A stretch of DNA of 64,000 nucleotides from Halomonas alkalisoli. Lineage in GTDB: Bacteria > Pseudomonadota > Gammaproteobacteria > Pseudomonadales > Halomonadaceae. Of the stretch, positions 44,114 through 52,539 are shown in pieces. Each line of letters starts with the position of its first letter. The stretch's first letter is position 1. Under the pieces are notes generated by a model, which saw only the letters and a program-made list of their open reading frames with translations, searched no databases and was not told the DNA's origin. The stretch covers positions 124,001 through 188,000 of the forward strand of contig NZ_JAKCMI010000028.1 of assembly GCF_021412585.1 (NCBI RefSeq), in the 5' to 3' direction. The translations under genes and the position numbers were made by a program.

Positions 44114-45277
44114 TCAGCGGCGGTCAAGGTGCTGCATCAGCGCCCGGATGCCATAGGTCCAGGGCGGCAGCTGGTCGCTTCTGCCCACGGGGTTGACCAG
44201 CGCCCCCAGCGTCGGAGTGGCGATGGTGACACGATCACCCAGGTGATGGGTGAAGCCCTGGCCCTGGCCGTCGCGGTCCTGGATCGGCGAGAACATGGTG
44301 CCGAGGAAGAGCATGAAGCCATCGGGGTACTGGTGATGATCGCCGATGGTCTGGCCCACCAGGTCCAGGGGATCGCGACTGATCTCGCGCATGTCGCTCT
44401 CGCCCTCAAGCAGGAAGTCGTCCTCCTCGCCTTCGATGCGCAGCGACACCTGGCAGCTGCGGACGCTATCGATATCGAAGCCGTCGTCGAACAGGCGAAT
44501 GAAGGGGCCCAGGGCGCAGGAGGCGTTGTTGTCCTTGGCCTTGCCCAGCAGCAGGGCACTGCGGCCCTCGATGTCGCGCAGGTTGACGTCGTTGCCGAGG
44601 GTGGCGCCACGCACCTGGCCACGGCTGTCCACCGCCAGCACGATTTCCGGTTCCGGGTTGTTCCACTGCGAGGCCGGGTGCAGGCCCACGGTGGTGCCGA
44701 AGCCCACCGAAGAGAGCGGCTGTGCCTTGGTGAATACCTCGGCATCGGGCCCGATGCCGACCTCCATGTACTGGGACCAGGCGCCGCGTGCCTGAAGCGC
44801 CTGCTTGAGTGCCATGGCCTCTTGCGAGCCGGGCGCGATGCGTGACAGGTCGGTGCCGATCAGCGCCTGCAATTCGCCACGCAGCTCGCTGGCCCGGTTG
44901 GGATCGCCACCGGCCTGCTCCTCGATCACCCGCTCCAGCAGACTCACGGCGAAGGTCACGCCACAGGCCTTGACGGCCTGGACATCGCAGGGAGCCAGCA
45001 GGTAAGGCGCCCGCTGCCTGGCGTCCAGCGAGTTGGCCAGTAGCGCCTCCAGGCTGCACAACGTCGGACCTTCCGCGCGCCGCACGACCTCCAACAGGTC
45101 GTCGCGCTCCAGCAGGTCGGCCATGGTAGGGCCGGACTCGGTGATATCGATCACCCGCCCGTCACGCACCGCGACCAGTGCCGGACCAGGCCTTGGCTCA
45201 TCGAGCCAGGCTCGTCCGACCAGCAGGGCATTGTCGAGGTCATGGGGCAGGCAGTCCTGCGGGGATAAGGGGGGCAT
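44114..45277 (-). CDS. Fumarylacetoacetate-hydrolase-family protein, possibly a 2-keto-3-deoxy acid dehydratase
   Basis: The 387-residue protein has an unusual ~170-residue N-terminal region and a FAH-fold C-terminal part (EPEIVLAVDSRGQVRGATLGNDVNLRDIEG with metal-binding acids, LLGKAKDNNASCALGPFI). The length and order resemble XylX-type 2-keto-3-deoxy-pentonate dehydratases more than hydrolases, but this is inference. The start at 45277 (MPPLSPQD) has GGAG six bases upstream; a reading from 45379 runs into the operator. It is transcribed divergently from the SDR-pdxA2 operon, with the shared operator between. Confidence 0.75.
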   Translation of the reverse strand: MPPLSPQDCLPHDLDNALLVGRAWLDEPRPGPALVAVRDGRVIDITESGPTMADLLERDDLLEVVRRAEGPTLCSLEALLANSLDARQRAPYLLAPCDVQAVKACGVTFAVSLLERVIEEQAGGDPNRASELRGELQALIGTDLSRIAPGSQEAMALKQALQARGAWSQYMEVGIGPDAEVFTKAQPLSSVGFGTTVGLHPASQWNNPEPEIVLAVDSRGQVRGATLGNDVNLRDIEGRSALLLGKAKDNNASCALGPFIRLFDDGFDIDSVRSCQVSLRIEGEEDDFLLEGESDMREISRDPLDLVGQTIGDHHQYPDGFMLFLGTMFSPIQDRDGQGQGFTHHLGDRVTIATPTLGALVNPVGRSDQLPPWTYGIRALMQHLDRR

Positions 45278-45351
45278 GGGGATCTCCGGTTCCGTTGGGC
45301 ACAGGCTGGCGGTTGGCCCACCATCGCCTATCATGGTATTCATTGTCGTGT

Positions 45352-45366
45352 TGTATGACAGGTATG
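45352..45366. promoter_or_regulatory. NanR-like direct-repeat operator A
   Basis: TGTATG-ACA-GGTATG lies between the divergent FAH-family gene (75 bases) and the SDR gene (113 bases). The layout equals the GGTATA-ACA-GGTATA spacing reported for the E. coli NanR target, and the same unit recurs at 47447 and 55860. Confidence 0.65.
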
Positions 45367-45478
45367 CCAATGGGGTCACTTTATCGCAACGCCTTGTCTC
45401 GGGTCGATAGGCAAACTCGACTCCGAACGGGGGCGCCGATGTGAGTGGGCCTTGAACGCCACTATTCAGGAGAACGGC

Positions 45479-46243
45479 ATGTTAGACGAGTGGAAGGGCA
45501 AGCGGGTACTGATCACCGGGGCAAGCCGAGGCATCGGCGCCGCCGTGGCCCGACAGTTGGGGGAGCTGGGCGCACGGGTGGCGGTGCACTATCACGCCAG
45601 CGCGGACCTCGCCGAGACGGTGGCCCAGGCGGTCCGCGACGCTGGCGGTGAGGCCTTCACCCTGTCGGGCGATGTCAGCCGTTCCAGCCAGGCCCAGCGG
45701 TTGGTCGACGAGGCCGCCGAACGCCTGGGGGGCCTGGACCTGCTGATCAACAACGCCGGCGACATGCTGGGGCGAGTCTCCCTGGATGACATGGACGACG
45801 AGCAGTACGACCGCGTGATGGATCTCAACGCGCGTTCGGTGGTCATGGCCAGCCGTGCCGCGCTGCCCCATTTCCGCCGTGCCGGGCGCGGCAATATCAT
45901 CCATACCACCTCCATCGCCGCGCGCAACGGCGGCGGTCCCGGAGCCGGTCTCTACGCCTCGGCCAAGGGCTTCGTCAGTACCCTGACCCGCAGCATGGCC
46001 AAGGAGCTGGCGGGGGAGGGTATCCGGGTCAACGGCGTGGCGCCTGGCACCATCGCCACCGACTTCCACGAGCGTCACTCCAGCGAGGCCCAGATGGCGG
46101 CGGCACGCGCGTCGATTCCCATGGGGCGACTGGGCAGCGCCGAGGAGTGCGTGGGTGCCTATGTCTTCCTGGGCACCGATACCATGAGCGGCTATGTCAC
46201 CGGTCAGGTGATCGAGGTCAACGGCGGACAGCTGATGCCATGA
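45479..46243 (+). CDS. SDR-family oxidoreductase (FabG-like)
   Basis: The 254-residue NAD(P)-dependent short-chain dehydrogenase has the cofactor loop TGASRGIGAAV near residue 12, the NNAG motif, catalytic Ser in IIHTTSIAARNG, YxxxK as YASAKGF, and a C-terminal MSGYVTGQVIEVNGG. AGGAGA five bases upstream selects the ATG at 45479 (MLDEWKGK). It overlaps pdxA2 by four bases. Its substrate is probably a sugar acid or keto acid, judging only from the operon. Confidence 0.88.
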   Translation: MLDEWKGKRVLITGASRGIGAAVARQLGELGARVAVHYHASADLAETVAQAVRDAGGEAFTLSGDVSRSSQAQRLVDEAAERLGGLDLLINNAGDMLGRVSLDDMDDEQYDRVMDLNARSVVMASRAALPHFRRAGRGNIIHTTSIAARNGGGPGAGLYASAKGFVSTLTRSMAKELAGEGIRVNGVAPGTIATDFHERHSSEAQMAAARASIPMGRLGSAEECVGAYVFLGTDTMSGYVTGQVIEVNGGQLMP

Positions 46244-47265
46244 CCACGCCCTCTTCCTGCTATGCGATCGTCATCACCATGGGGGACCCGGCCGGCATCG
46301 GCCCGGAAATCATCTGTCGTGCCGTGGCCGCCATGTCCCCCGCCGAACGTGCCACCACCCTGCTGGTGGGGGATCCCGCCATCTACCGCCGTGCGGCGCG
46401 CTCCATCGGCGCCGAGCTTGCCTTCACCCTGCTCGACGAGGCGGGTGAAGCCACTGGCGGCGTGGCCGTGGCCATCGTCGAGGTGCCGGAGGACGTCGAG
46501 ATACCGGATGGCAGGATCAGCGCCGGCGGGGGTGACATGGCGTTTCGCTGTGTCGAGACAGCGGTCAAGCTGGTTCAGGACGGCCGGGCCCGGGTGATCG
46601 TCACCGCACCGCTCAACAAGGCCGCGCTGCACGAGGCCGGTCATCATTACGATGGCCATACCGGAATGCTGGCGGCGCTTACCGGGGCGCCGTCGTCGTT
46701 CATGCTGCTGGCCTCCGAGACGCTATCGACACTGCACGTATCCACCCATGTCTCCCTGCGCGGGGCCATCGAACGGGTCACCGAGAAGCGCATCGTCGCC
46801 ACGGTGGAAGCGGGCCACGCGCACCTGGTGGCCATGGGTGTGGCGAACCCGCGCATCGCCGTGGCCGGGCTCAACCCCCACTGTGGTGAAGGCGGGATCT
46901 TCGGCGACGAGGATGGGCGGGTCATCGCACCTGCGGTAAGGGGCCTCAAGGCGCGGGGGTTCACGGTCAGTGGCCCCATATCCGCCGATACCGTCTTCTA
47001 CCGAGCCTCGAAGGGCGAGTTCGACCTGGTCGTGGCCCAGTACCACGACCAGGGGCATATCCCGGTCAAGCTGATCGCCTTCGACACGACCGTCAATGTC
47101 AGCCTCGGGCTGCCGGTCCAGCGCACCTCGGTGGATCACGGCACCGCCTTCGACATTGCCTGGCAGGGCAGGGCGGATGCCACCAACATGGGGGCGGCCA
47201 TTGCCTACGCGCGTCGGCTGGCGGACGTCGCGACCGGGGCTGAGTCGCGAGCGTCCCAGCCGTGA
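46240..47265 (+). CDS. pdxA2: PdxA2-type 4-phospho-tetronate dehydrogenase
   Basis: The 341-residue PdxA-fold dehydrogenase has ITMGDPAGIGPEI at the start, TAPLNKAALHEAGHHYDGHTGML with a metal-binding His, GLNPHCGEGGIFGDED and VAQYHDQGHIPVKL. True PdxA acts in vitamin B6 synthesis; paralogues beside DUF1537 kinases and TRAP transporters oxidise and decarboxylate 4-phospho-D-threonate or -erythronate to dihydroxyacetone phosphate. The location next to a kinase remnant and TRAP genes supports the PdxA2 role. It overlaps the SDR stop (ATGA) and the kinase remnant (GTGA). Confidence 0.85.
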   Translation: MTTPSSCYAIVITMGDPAGIGPEIICRAVAAMSPAERATTLLVGDPAIYRRAARSIGAELAFTLLDEAGEATGGVAVAIVEVPEDVEIPDGRISAGGGDMAFRCVETAVKLVQDGRARVIVTAPLNKAALHEAGHHYDGHTGMLAALTGAPSSFMLLASETLSTLHVSTHVSLRGAIERVTEKRIVATVEAGHAHLVAMGVANPRIAVAGLNPHCGEGGIFGDEDGRVIAPAVRGLKARGFTVSGPISADTVFYRASKGEFDLVVAQYHDQGHIPVKLIAFDTTVNVSLGLPVQRTSVDHGTAFDIAWQGRADATNMGAAIAYARRLADVATGAESRASQP

Positions 47266-47453
47266 GCGGGGCGGCCCATGATGAAGTGGGCGCTGGCAGC
47301 ACCGGCTGCCGTGTCGCCATCGTGGCCGATGACCTGACCGGCGCACTGGATGCCGCTGCCCCCTTCGCTGCACGAGGCGCCGATGCGCGGGAGGTGCTGG
47401 CTCCGAGTTGCGCAATGGGCGTGGAGCGGCTAGGTTGGAATCTGATGGTATGA
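47262..47453 (+). pseudogene. Four-carbon acid sugar kinase (DUF1537), N-terminal remnant
   Basis: A GTG start overlapping the pdxA2 stop opens a frame of 63 residues. Residues about 17-42 (RVAIVADDLTGALDAAAPFA, then ARGAD) match the N-terminal strand and loop of DUF1537 kinases (OtnK/DtnK), normally over 400 residues. The rest is missing: after about residue 45 the sequence is unrelated, and the stop codon falls inside a TRAP-promoter operator at 47447-47461. The kinase for the PdxA2 substrate is therefore broken here; a copy elsewhere could compensate. Confidence 0.85.
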
Positions 47454-47461
47454 CACGTATA
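47447..47461. promoter_or_regulatory. NanR-like direct-repeat operator B
   Basis: GGTATG-ACA-CGTATA lies 115 bases before the TRAP binding-protein start. This is the copy closest to the E. coli NanR unit. A further GGATAC lies five bases downstream. It overlaps the end of the kinase remnant. Confidence 0.65.
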
Positions 47462-47575
47462 CAGCAGGATACCCAGCCAAGGCGGTGAGTGCCCGGCACC
47501 TCGCTCGAACACGCGATTCGCCACCATCAACAACCCACACGTAGAACAAACTCAACAGGTTGTGAGGAAAACAAG

Positions 47576-48577
47576 ATGAGCCACAAGAGCCAACGCCATC
47601 TCAAGCTGGTCCGCATGATGACCGCCAGCATGCTCGCTGCGGGCATCGGCTTCACCGGCGCCGTACAGGCCCAGGAAACCCTGCGGTTCGCCCACGTCTA
47701 CGAGACCTCGGAGCCGTTCCACAAGTGGGCGGAATGGGCTGCCGAGCAGATCGCGGAACGTACCGAAGGGCGTTACACCATGCAGGTGCACCCGGCGTCC
47801 TCGCTAGGCAAGGAAGAGGACATCAACGAGGGGCTCGAACTGGGTACCGTGGACGTGATCTATACCGGAACCCAGTTCGCTGGGCGCTCCTATGGCCCCA
47901 TGGGTATCGCCGGTGCCGCCTACATGTTCCGGGATTTCGATCACTGGCAGGCCTATGCCGAGAGCGACCTGTTCCAGGAGATCGCCCAGGGTTACCAGGA
48001 CCAGACAGGGAACGTGCCGATCGCCCTCAATTACTATGGCGAGCGCCATGTCACCTCCAATGTGCCGGTGAACGAGCCCGCGGACATGCAGGACATGAAG
48101 ATCCGTGTCCCCAATGCGCCGATGTACATGATGATGCCGCGAGCCGTGGGCGCCAACCCGACCCCCATCGCCTTCGATGAGGTCTACCTGGCCCTGCAGC
48201 AGGGCGTGGTGGATGCCCAGGAGAATCCGCTTCCGACGATCCGCGCCAAGGCCTTCCACGAAGTTCAGGACTACATCAACCTGACTGGCCACATCACCGA
48301 CTCGCTGATCACCATCGTCGGTGGGCCACGCTGGAACCAGCTCTCAGAGGAGGACCGCGAGATCTTCCGTGAGGTCTTCCAGGAAGCCGCCGAGAACAAT
48401 ACCCGGGATATCCAGCAAGCCGAGGCGGAGCTGGTGGCCTGGTTCGAGGAGCAGGGCAACACCGTCAACGAGGTGGACCGCGAAGCCTTCCGTGAGGCCG
48501 TTGTGCCCGCACATAACGGCTCGGCCGCGACATGGGATGAGGAAACCTACGATCGCCTGCAGGCCATCGGCCAGTAA
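47576..48577 (+). CDS. TRAP transporter solute-binding protein (DctP family)
   Basis: The 333-residue periplasmic receptor has a signal peptide at residues 1-33 (LVRMMTASMLAAGIGFTGAVQA, cleaved before QETLRF). The mature part shows the DctP pattern RFAHVYETSEPFHKWAEW, the conserved arginine region MKIRVPNAPMYMMM (which salt-bridges a carboxylate) and GVVDAQENPLPTI. The substrate is expected to be a sugar acid. GAGGA seven bases upstream fixes the start. It is followed by the small and large permease genes. Confidence 0.94.
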   Translation: MSHKSQRHLKLVRMMTASMLAAGIGFTGAVQAQETLRFAHVYETSEPFHKWAEWAAEQIAERTEGRYTMQVHPASSLGKEEDINEGLELGTVDVIYTGTQFAGRSYGPMGIAGAAYMFRDFDHWQAYAESDLFQEIAQGYQDQTGNVPIALNYYGERHVTSNVPVNEPADMQDMKIRVPNAPMYMMMPRAVGANPTPIAFDEVYLALQQGVVDAQENPLPTIRAKAFHEVQDYINLTGHITDSLITIVGGPRWNQLSEEDREIFREVFQEAAENNTRDIQQAEAELVAWFEEQGNTVNEVDREAFREAVVPAHNGSAATWDEETYDRLQAIGQ

Positions 48578-48633
48578 CCGCTACCCTGTGAGGGGCTTCC
48601 GTCGCTCTCGGGCGGAAGCCCTGGAGTCTTGCC

Positions 48634-49170
48634 ATGAGTGAGAAGCGTGAAGATTCCGTGCCGCCTGCCGATCCCCTGATCGACTTCGAGTCGGCCTTTG
48701 ACGATACCCCCTTTCGCCTCAACGACTATCGCCTGGAAGACCTGGCGACCCTGATCCTGTTCTGGGCGCTTATCCTGGTGGTGTTCGCCCAGTTCTTCAG
48801 CCGATACGTGATGGGGAGCTCCATCGGCTGGACCGAAGAGATCGCCCGCTACCTGCTGATAGGTGTCGGCTTCCTGGGCAGCGTCATGGCAGCGCGCAAT
48901 GGCAGCCACATCATGGTGGAGTTCTTCTACCACTACATGCCCGCCTGGCAGTCACGCCTGCTCGAACGCCTGGTGGGGGCAGCCAGTCTTGGCTTCTACC
49001 TGGCAATGACCTGGGTGACCTATCGCCTGGCGTCGCGCACCAGCAGCCTGATGGTCTCGGTAGACCTGCCCAAGAGCCTGATCTACTACACCGTCTGTGT
49101 CGCCTTCGCGCTGATGGCGATACGCACCGCACAACGGCTGTATCTCAAGTACCGGGACCGTGCTGCATGA
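48634..49170 (+). CDS. TRAP transporter small permease (DctQ family)
   Basis: The 178-residue protein has four membrane segments (from LATLILFWALILVVFAQFF on) and the DctQ signature SIGWTEEIARYLLIGVGFLGSVMAARNGSHI-like region (seen as SSIGWTEEIARYLL). It forms the membrane complex with the DctM protein encoded next. GGAG eight bases upstream supports the start. Confidence 0.93.
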   Translation: MSEKREDSVPPADPLIDFESAFDDTPFRLNDYRLEDLATLILFWALILVVFAQFFSRYVMGSSIGWTEEIARYLLIGVGFLGSVMAARNGSHIMVEFFYHYMPAWQSRLLERLVGAASLGFYLAMTWVTYRLASRTSSLMVSVDLPKSLIYYTVCVAFALMAIRTAQRLYLKYRDRAA

Positions 49171-49219
49171 TGCCCGTGACAAGGTTTCCCTCAATGCCAT
49201 CCTTATCGAGAGTCTTCGC

Positions 49220-50599
49220 ATGTCCCGACTATCCGTGATGCGCTGGCACAAGCCGGTCGTATCTCCGCTGCTGGCAACACTGGCCGTGCTGGGCTGCGTG
49301 ATCCTGCCACTGATGGGCTACCATCTTTCCTTCCTCTTCTTTGCCCTGTTCACCATGCTGGTGCTCGGCGTGCCCATCGCCATCAGCCTGGCCGGTGCCT
49401 GCCTGATGTTCGTGCTGATCACCGGTCAGGTGCCTGACATCGTGGTGGCCCACCGCATGATCAACGGTATCGACAGCTTCCCGCTGCTGGCCATTCCCTT
49501 CTTCATCTTCGCTGGTAGCTTGATGAACAACGGTGGCATCACCGAGCGCATCTTCAACTTCGCCAAGGCGCTGATGGGCTGGATGCGCGGTGGGCTGGGC
49601 CACGTCAACGTCGGCGCGAGTATCGTTTTCTCGGGCATGTCGGGAGCGGCGGTAGCCGACGCCGGTGGTCTCGGCATGATCGAGGTCAAGGCCATGAAGG
49701 ATGCCGGTTACGACGAGGAATTCGCCGTTGGCATCACGGCGGCATCGTCGACCATCGGGCCGATCATTCCACCCAGCCTGCCCATGGTGATCTATGGCGT
49801 CATGGCCTCGGCCTCGGTGGGGCAGCTGTTCGCCGCCGGCCTGGTGCCGGGCCTGCTGATGGGGGCCATGCTGATGCTGATGATCTTTGTCATCTCCCGT
49901 CGCCGAGGCTATACCGCCGATGCACGATTCTCGGTGCGCGTACTGGGGCGGACCTTTGGCCGGGCGTTCCTGTCGCTGATGACCCCGGTCATCATCGTCG
50001 GCGGCATCATCACCGGGGCCTTCACCCCCACCGAAGCGGCCGTGGCTGCAGTGGCCTACGCCTTGCTGCTGGGTGTCGTGGTCTATCGCACCCTCACCTG
50101 GCAGAAACTGCTCAAGGTCAGCATGGAGACCATCGAGACCACAGCGGTAATTCTGTTCATCGTCGCGTCAGCGTCGATCTTCGCCTGGATCCTGACCAGC
50201 AACCAGGTGACTCAGAGCGTCATCGCCCTCATGGGGCCCTTCGCCGACAGCAAGATCGCCGTACTGATGATGGCCAATATCGTGCTCATCATCGTCGGCT
50301 GCTTCATGGAGACCATCGCCGCGATCACTATCCTGGTGCCGGTGCTGCTGCCCATGGCCATCGCCGTGGGCGTCGACCCGGTCCACTTCGGCGTGATCAT
50401 GGTGCTCAACCTGATGATCGGCCTGCTGACACCCCCGGTGGGCATGGTGCTCTACGTGCTCTCGAGGGTCTCCAACGTCAGCTTCGAGCGCTGCATGCGC
50501 GGCACCATCCCGTTCCTTATCCCGCTGGTGTTCTGCCTGCTGCTGGTGACCTTCATACCGGCCATCTCCATGTGGCTACCGACGCTGATCTACCGCTGA
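49220..50599 (+). CDS. TRAP transporter large permease (DctM family)
   Basis: The 459-residue membrane protein has about 12-13 segments and typical DctM motifs: DSFPLLAIPFFIFAGSLMN, SGMSGAAVADAGGLGMIEV, ITAASSTIGPIIPPSLPMVIYG and LNLMIGLLTPPVGMVLYVLS. It is the sodium-coupled transport subunit. The ATG at 49220 with GAGAG eight bases upstream is chosen; a GTG at 49160 overlapping dctQ would add 20 polar residues. Confidence 0.94.
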   Translation: MSRLSVMRWHKPVVSPLLATLAVLGCVILPLMGYHLSFLFFALFTMLVLGVPIAISLAGACLMFVLITGQVPDIVVAHRMINGIDSFPLLAIPFFIFAGSLMNNGGITERIFNFAKALMGWMRGGLGHVNVGASIVFSGMSGAAVADAGGLGMIEVKAMKDAGYDEEFAVGITAASSTIGPIIPPSLPMVIYGVMASASVGQLFAAGLVPGLLMGAMLMLMIFVISRRRGYTADARFSVRVLGRTFGRAFLSLMTPVIIVGGIITGAFTPTEAAVAAVAYALLLGVVVYRTLTWQKLLKVSMETIETTAVILFIVASASIFAWILTSNQVTQSVIALMGPFADSKIAVLMMANIVLIIVGCFMETIAAITILVPVLLPMAIAVGVDPVHFGVIMVLNLMIGLLTPPVGMVLYVLSRVSNVSFERCMRGTIPFLIPLVFCLLLVTFIPAISMWLPTLIYR

Positions 50600-50647
50600 G
50601 GCTGATCGCCCACCCTCATCACGACCGAGACCAGAAGCGAGCCGTCC

Positions 50648-51724
50648 ATGAACGATCCCCAGCAGGATTTCCGCGTCGCCACCGAGGACCTCGAGCGCTT
50701 CATGCGCGAAGCTCTGGCGGCTGCCGGCGCCGACCAGGCATCGGCAGATGCGGCGACCCGGGCGCTGGTCACCGCATCGCGGATGGGCACAGACAGCCAT
50801 GGCCTGCGCCTGCTGCCCCATTACCTGACGGCGCTCGAGGGCGGACGCATCCAGGGGGCGCCGAGGATGGTCTTTCATCGCCGTCTTGTGGCCACCGGTT
50901 TCCTGGATGCCGACGATGGCCTGGGTCATCTCGCCGGTTACACCGCCATGGAGCACGCCATGGCCATGGCCGGGGAGGCCGGCATGGGAGCGGTGGCGGT
51001 GGGTAACTCGTCGCATTTCGGTGCGGCGGGATGCTACGCCCTGGCCGCCGCCGAGCGTGGCTACATCGGCATGGCCTTCTGCAACTCCGACCCCTTTGTG
51101 CTGCTGCACCAGGGGGCAGCGCCCTTCCACGGTACCAACCCGATCGCCTTTGCGGCGCCGGTGGCGGGCAACGCCCATTACCTGCTGGACATGGCGACGA
51201 GTTCGATCCCCTGGAATCGCGTGCAGCAGTACGGTGCCATCGGTCGTGAGCTGCCCGACCAGGTGGCCGCCGACGCAGCGGGCCGGGTCACCCGCACGCC
51301 AGACGAGGTTGCGGCACTCCTGCCCCTGGGCGGTAGCGACTTCGGCTTCAAGGGGGCGGGCCTGGGGGGAATGGTCGAGGTGTTGAGTTCCGCCCTGGCG
51401 GGGATGCAGAACGGCTTTCGCTTATTGCCCATGGGTGGGCCGGACATGGAGACGCCGCGGGGCATCGGTCACTTCTTTCTCGCCATTCAGCCCGACGCCT
51501 TCGTCGAGGAGGGTACCTTCGCCCGCTGTCTCGCCGACTACCTGGCCGACTTGCGCAGCCGGCCCGCGAGAGACGGCGCCGAAGTACTGGCCCCCGGCGA
51601 CCGTGAATGGCGCTGCCAGGCGAGGCGGGATGCCCTGGGCATTCCACTCGATGCGGCGAACCGCCAGGCCTATGCCGAACTCGCCCGGCAGTACGGCCTT
51701 TGCCCGCTGACCCGAATCGGCTGA
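50648..51724 (+). CDS. Ldh-family NAD(P)-dependent 2-hydroxyacid dehydrogenase
   Basis: The 358-residue protein belongs to the malate/L-lactate/ureidoglycolate dehydrogenase family (not the classic Rossmann LDH). Motifs are GTDSHGLRLLPHYLTALEGG, VGNSSHFGAAGCYALAA, GTNPIAFAAP, LDMATSSIPWNRV and GFKGAGLGGMVEVLSS. It oxidises or reduces a 2-hydroxy/2-keto acid pair with NAD(P). In this operon the likely substrate is the acid imported by the TRAP system or an intermediate from it. Confidence 0.88.
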   Translation: MNDPQQDFRVATEDLERFMREALAAAGADQASADAATRALVTASRMGTDSHGLRLLPHYLTALEGGRIQGAPRMVFHRRLVATGFLDADDGLGHLAGYTAMEHAMAMAGEAGMGAVAVGNSSHFGAAGCYALAAAERGYIGMAFCNSDPFVLLHQGAAPFHGTNPIAFAAPVAGNAHYLLDMATSSIPWNRVQQYGAIGRELPDQVAADAAGRVTRTPDEVAALLPLGGSDFGFKGAGLGGMVEVLSSALAGMQNGFRLLPMGGPDMETPRGIGHFFLAIQPDAFVEEGTFARCLADYLADLRSRPARDGAEVLAPGDREWRCQARRDALGIPLDAANRQAYAELARQYGLCPLTRIG

Positions 51725-51790
51725 ACGAAAGCAGGGCAAAATACAGTAAAATAGCGGTAGATAAGCGGTTAACCAGGAGAAAAAGTGCCC

Positions 51791-52516
51791 ATGACCAAAT
51801 ACCGGGTCGAGCGCAAGACGCTGTCCGAACAGGTCGCCGAACAGCTCGAGGCGGAGATTCTCGAGGGGCGGCTGGGCGAGAACGACCAACTCCCCTCCGA
51901 GCGGGAGCTGATGGAGCAGTTCGGCGTCGGTCGGCCGGCGGTGCGCGAAGCGCTGTTCCACCTGCAACAGCTTGGCCTGATCGCCATCAACAGCGGCACT
52001 CGCGCTCGGGTCATTCGACCCACGGCCGAAGCGGTGATGGCGCGACTCTCCGGAGTGACACGCCAGCTGCTCTCCAAGCCCGACGGCCAGCAATACTTTC
52101 AGGAAGCCCGGGCCATGTTCGAGATATCGCTGGCCCGCTATGCGGCACGTCATGCCAGTGACGAGGATCTCGCCCGGCTACGCGAGGCCCTTCAGGACAA
52201 CCGCGATGCCATCGGCGACGAGGCACGCTTCAAGCGTTCCGATAACGATTTTCATGGCGTGCTGGCCAGCATCGGTCGCAACCCGATCTTCGATGCCATT
52301 CATGTGGCGCTGTCCGAATGGCTCGACGACCGGCGCGCCCAGGTGCTGCAGCAGAAGGACGAGGACAAGGCGGCGCTCGCAGCGCATATCGAGATCGTCG
52401 AGTCCATTGAGTCCCGTGACCCCGACGCCGCCGAGGCGGCCATGCGCCGTCACCTGGATCGCCACTACGGCACCTATATGAAGCTCAAGAGGCGCCTGAC
52501 TCCCGAAGCGGAGTGA
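51791..52516 (+). CDS. GntR-family regulator, FCD subfamily, NanR-like
   Basis: The 241-residue repressor has an N-terminal winged helix (TLSEQVAEQLEAEILEG, LPSERELMEQFGVGRPAVRE, GLIAINSGTRARV) and a C-terminal FCD ligand domain with metal-site residues DFHGVLASIGRNPIFDAIH and HIEIVESI. The stretches VGRP.VREAL, RARV.RP and LSG resemble E. coli NanR closely. AGGAGA lies ten bases before the ATG; a GTG six bases earlier is also possible. It ends the TRAP operon and converges on the UxaA operon. Three local promoters carry NanR-like sites, making it the likely master regulator of this island. Confidence 0.88.
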   Translation: MTKYRVERKTLSEQVAEQLEAEILEGRLGENDQLPSERELMEQFGVGRPAVREALFHLQQLGLIAINSGTRARVIRPTAEAVMARLSGVTRQLLSKPDGQQYFQEARAMFEISLARYAARHASDEDLARLREALQDNRDAIGDEARFKRSDNDFHGVLASIGRNPIFDAIHVALSEWLDDRRAQVLQQKDEDKAALAAHIEIVESIESRDPDAAEAAMRRHLDRHYGTYMKLKRRLTPEAE

Positions 52517-52539
52517 AAAGTGACGGACCGAGCGTTTCC

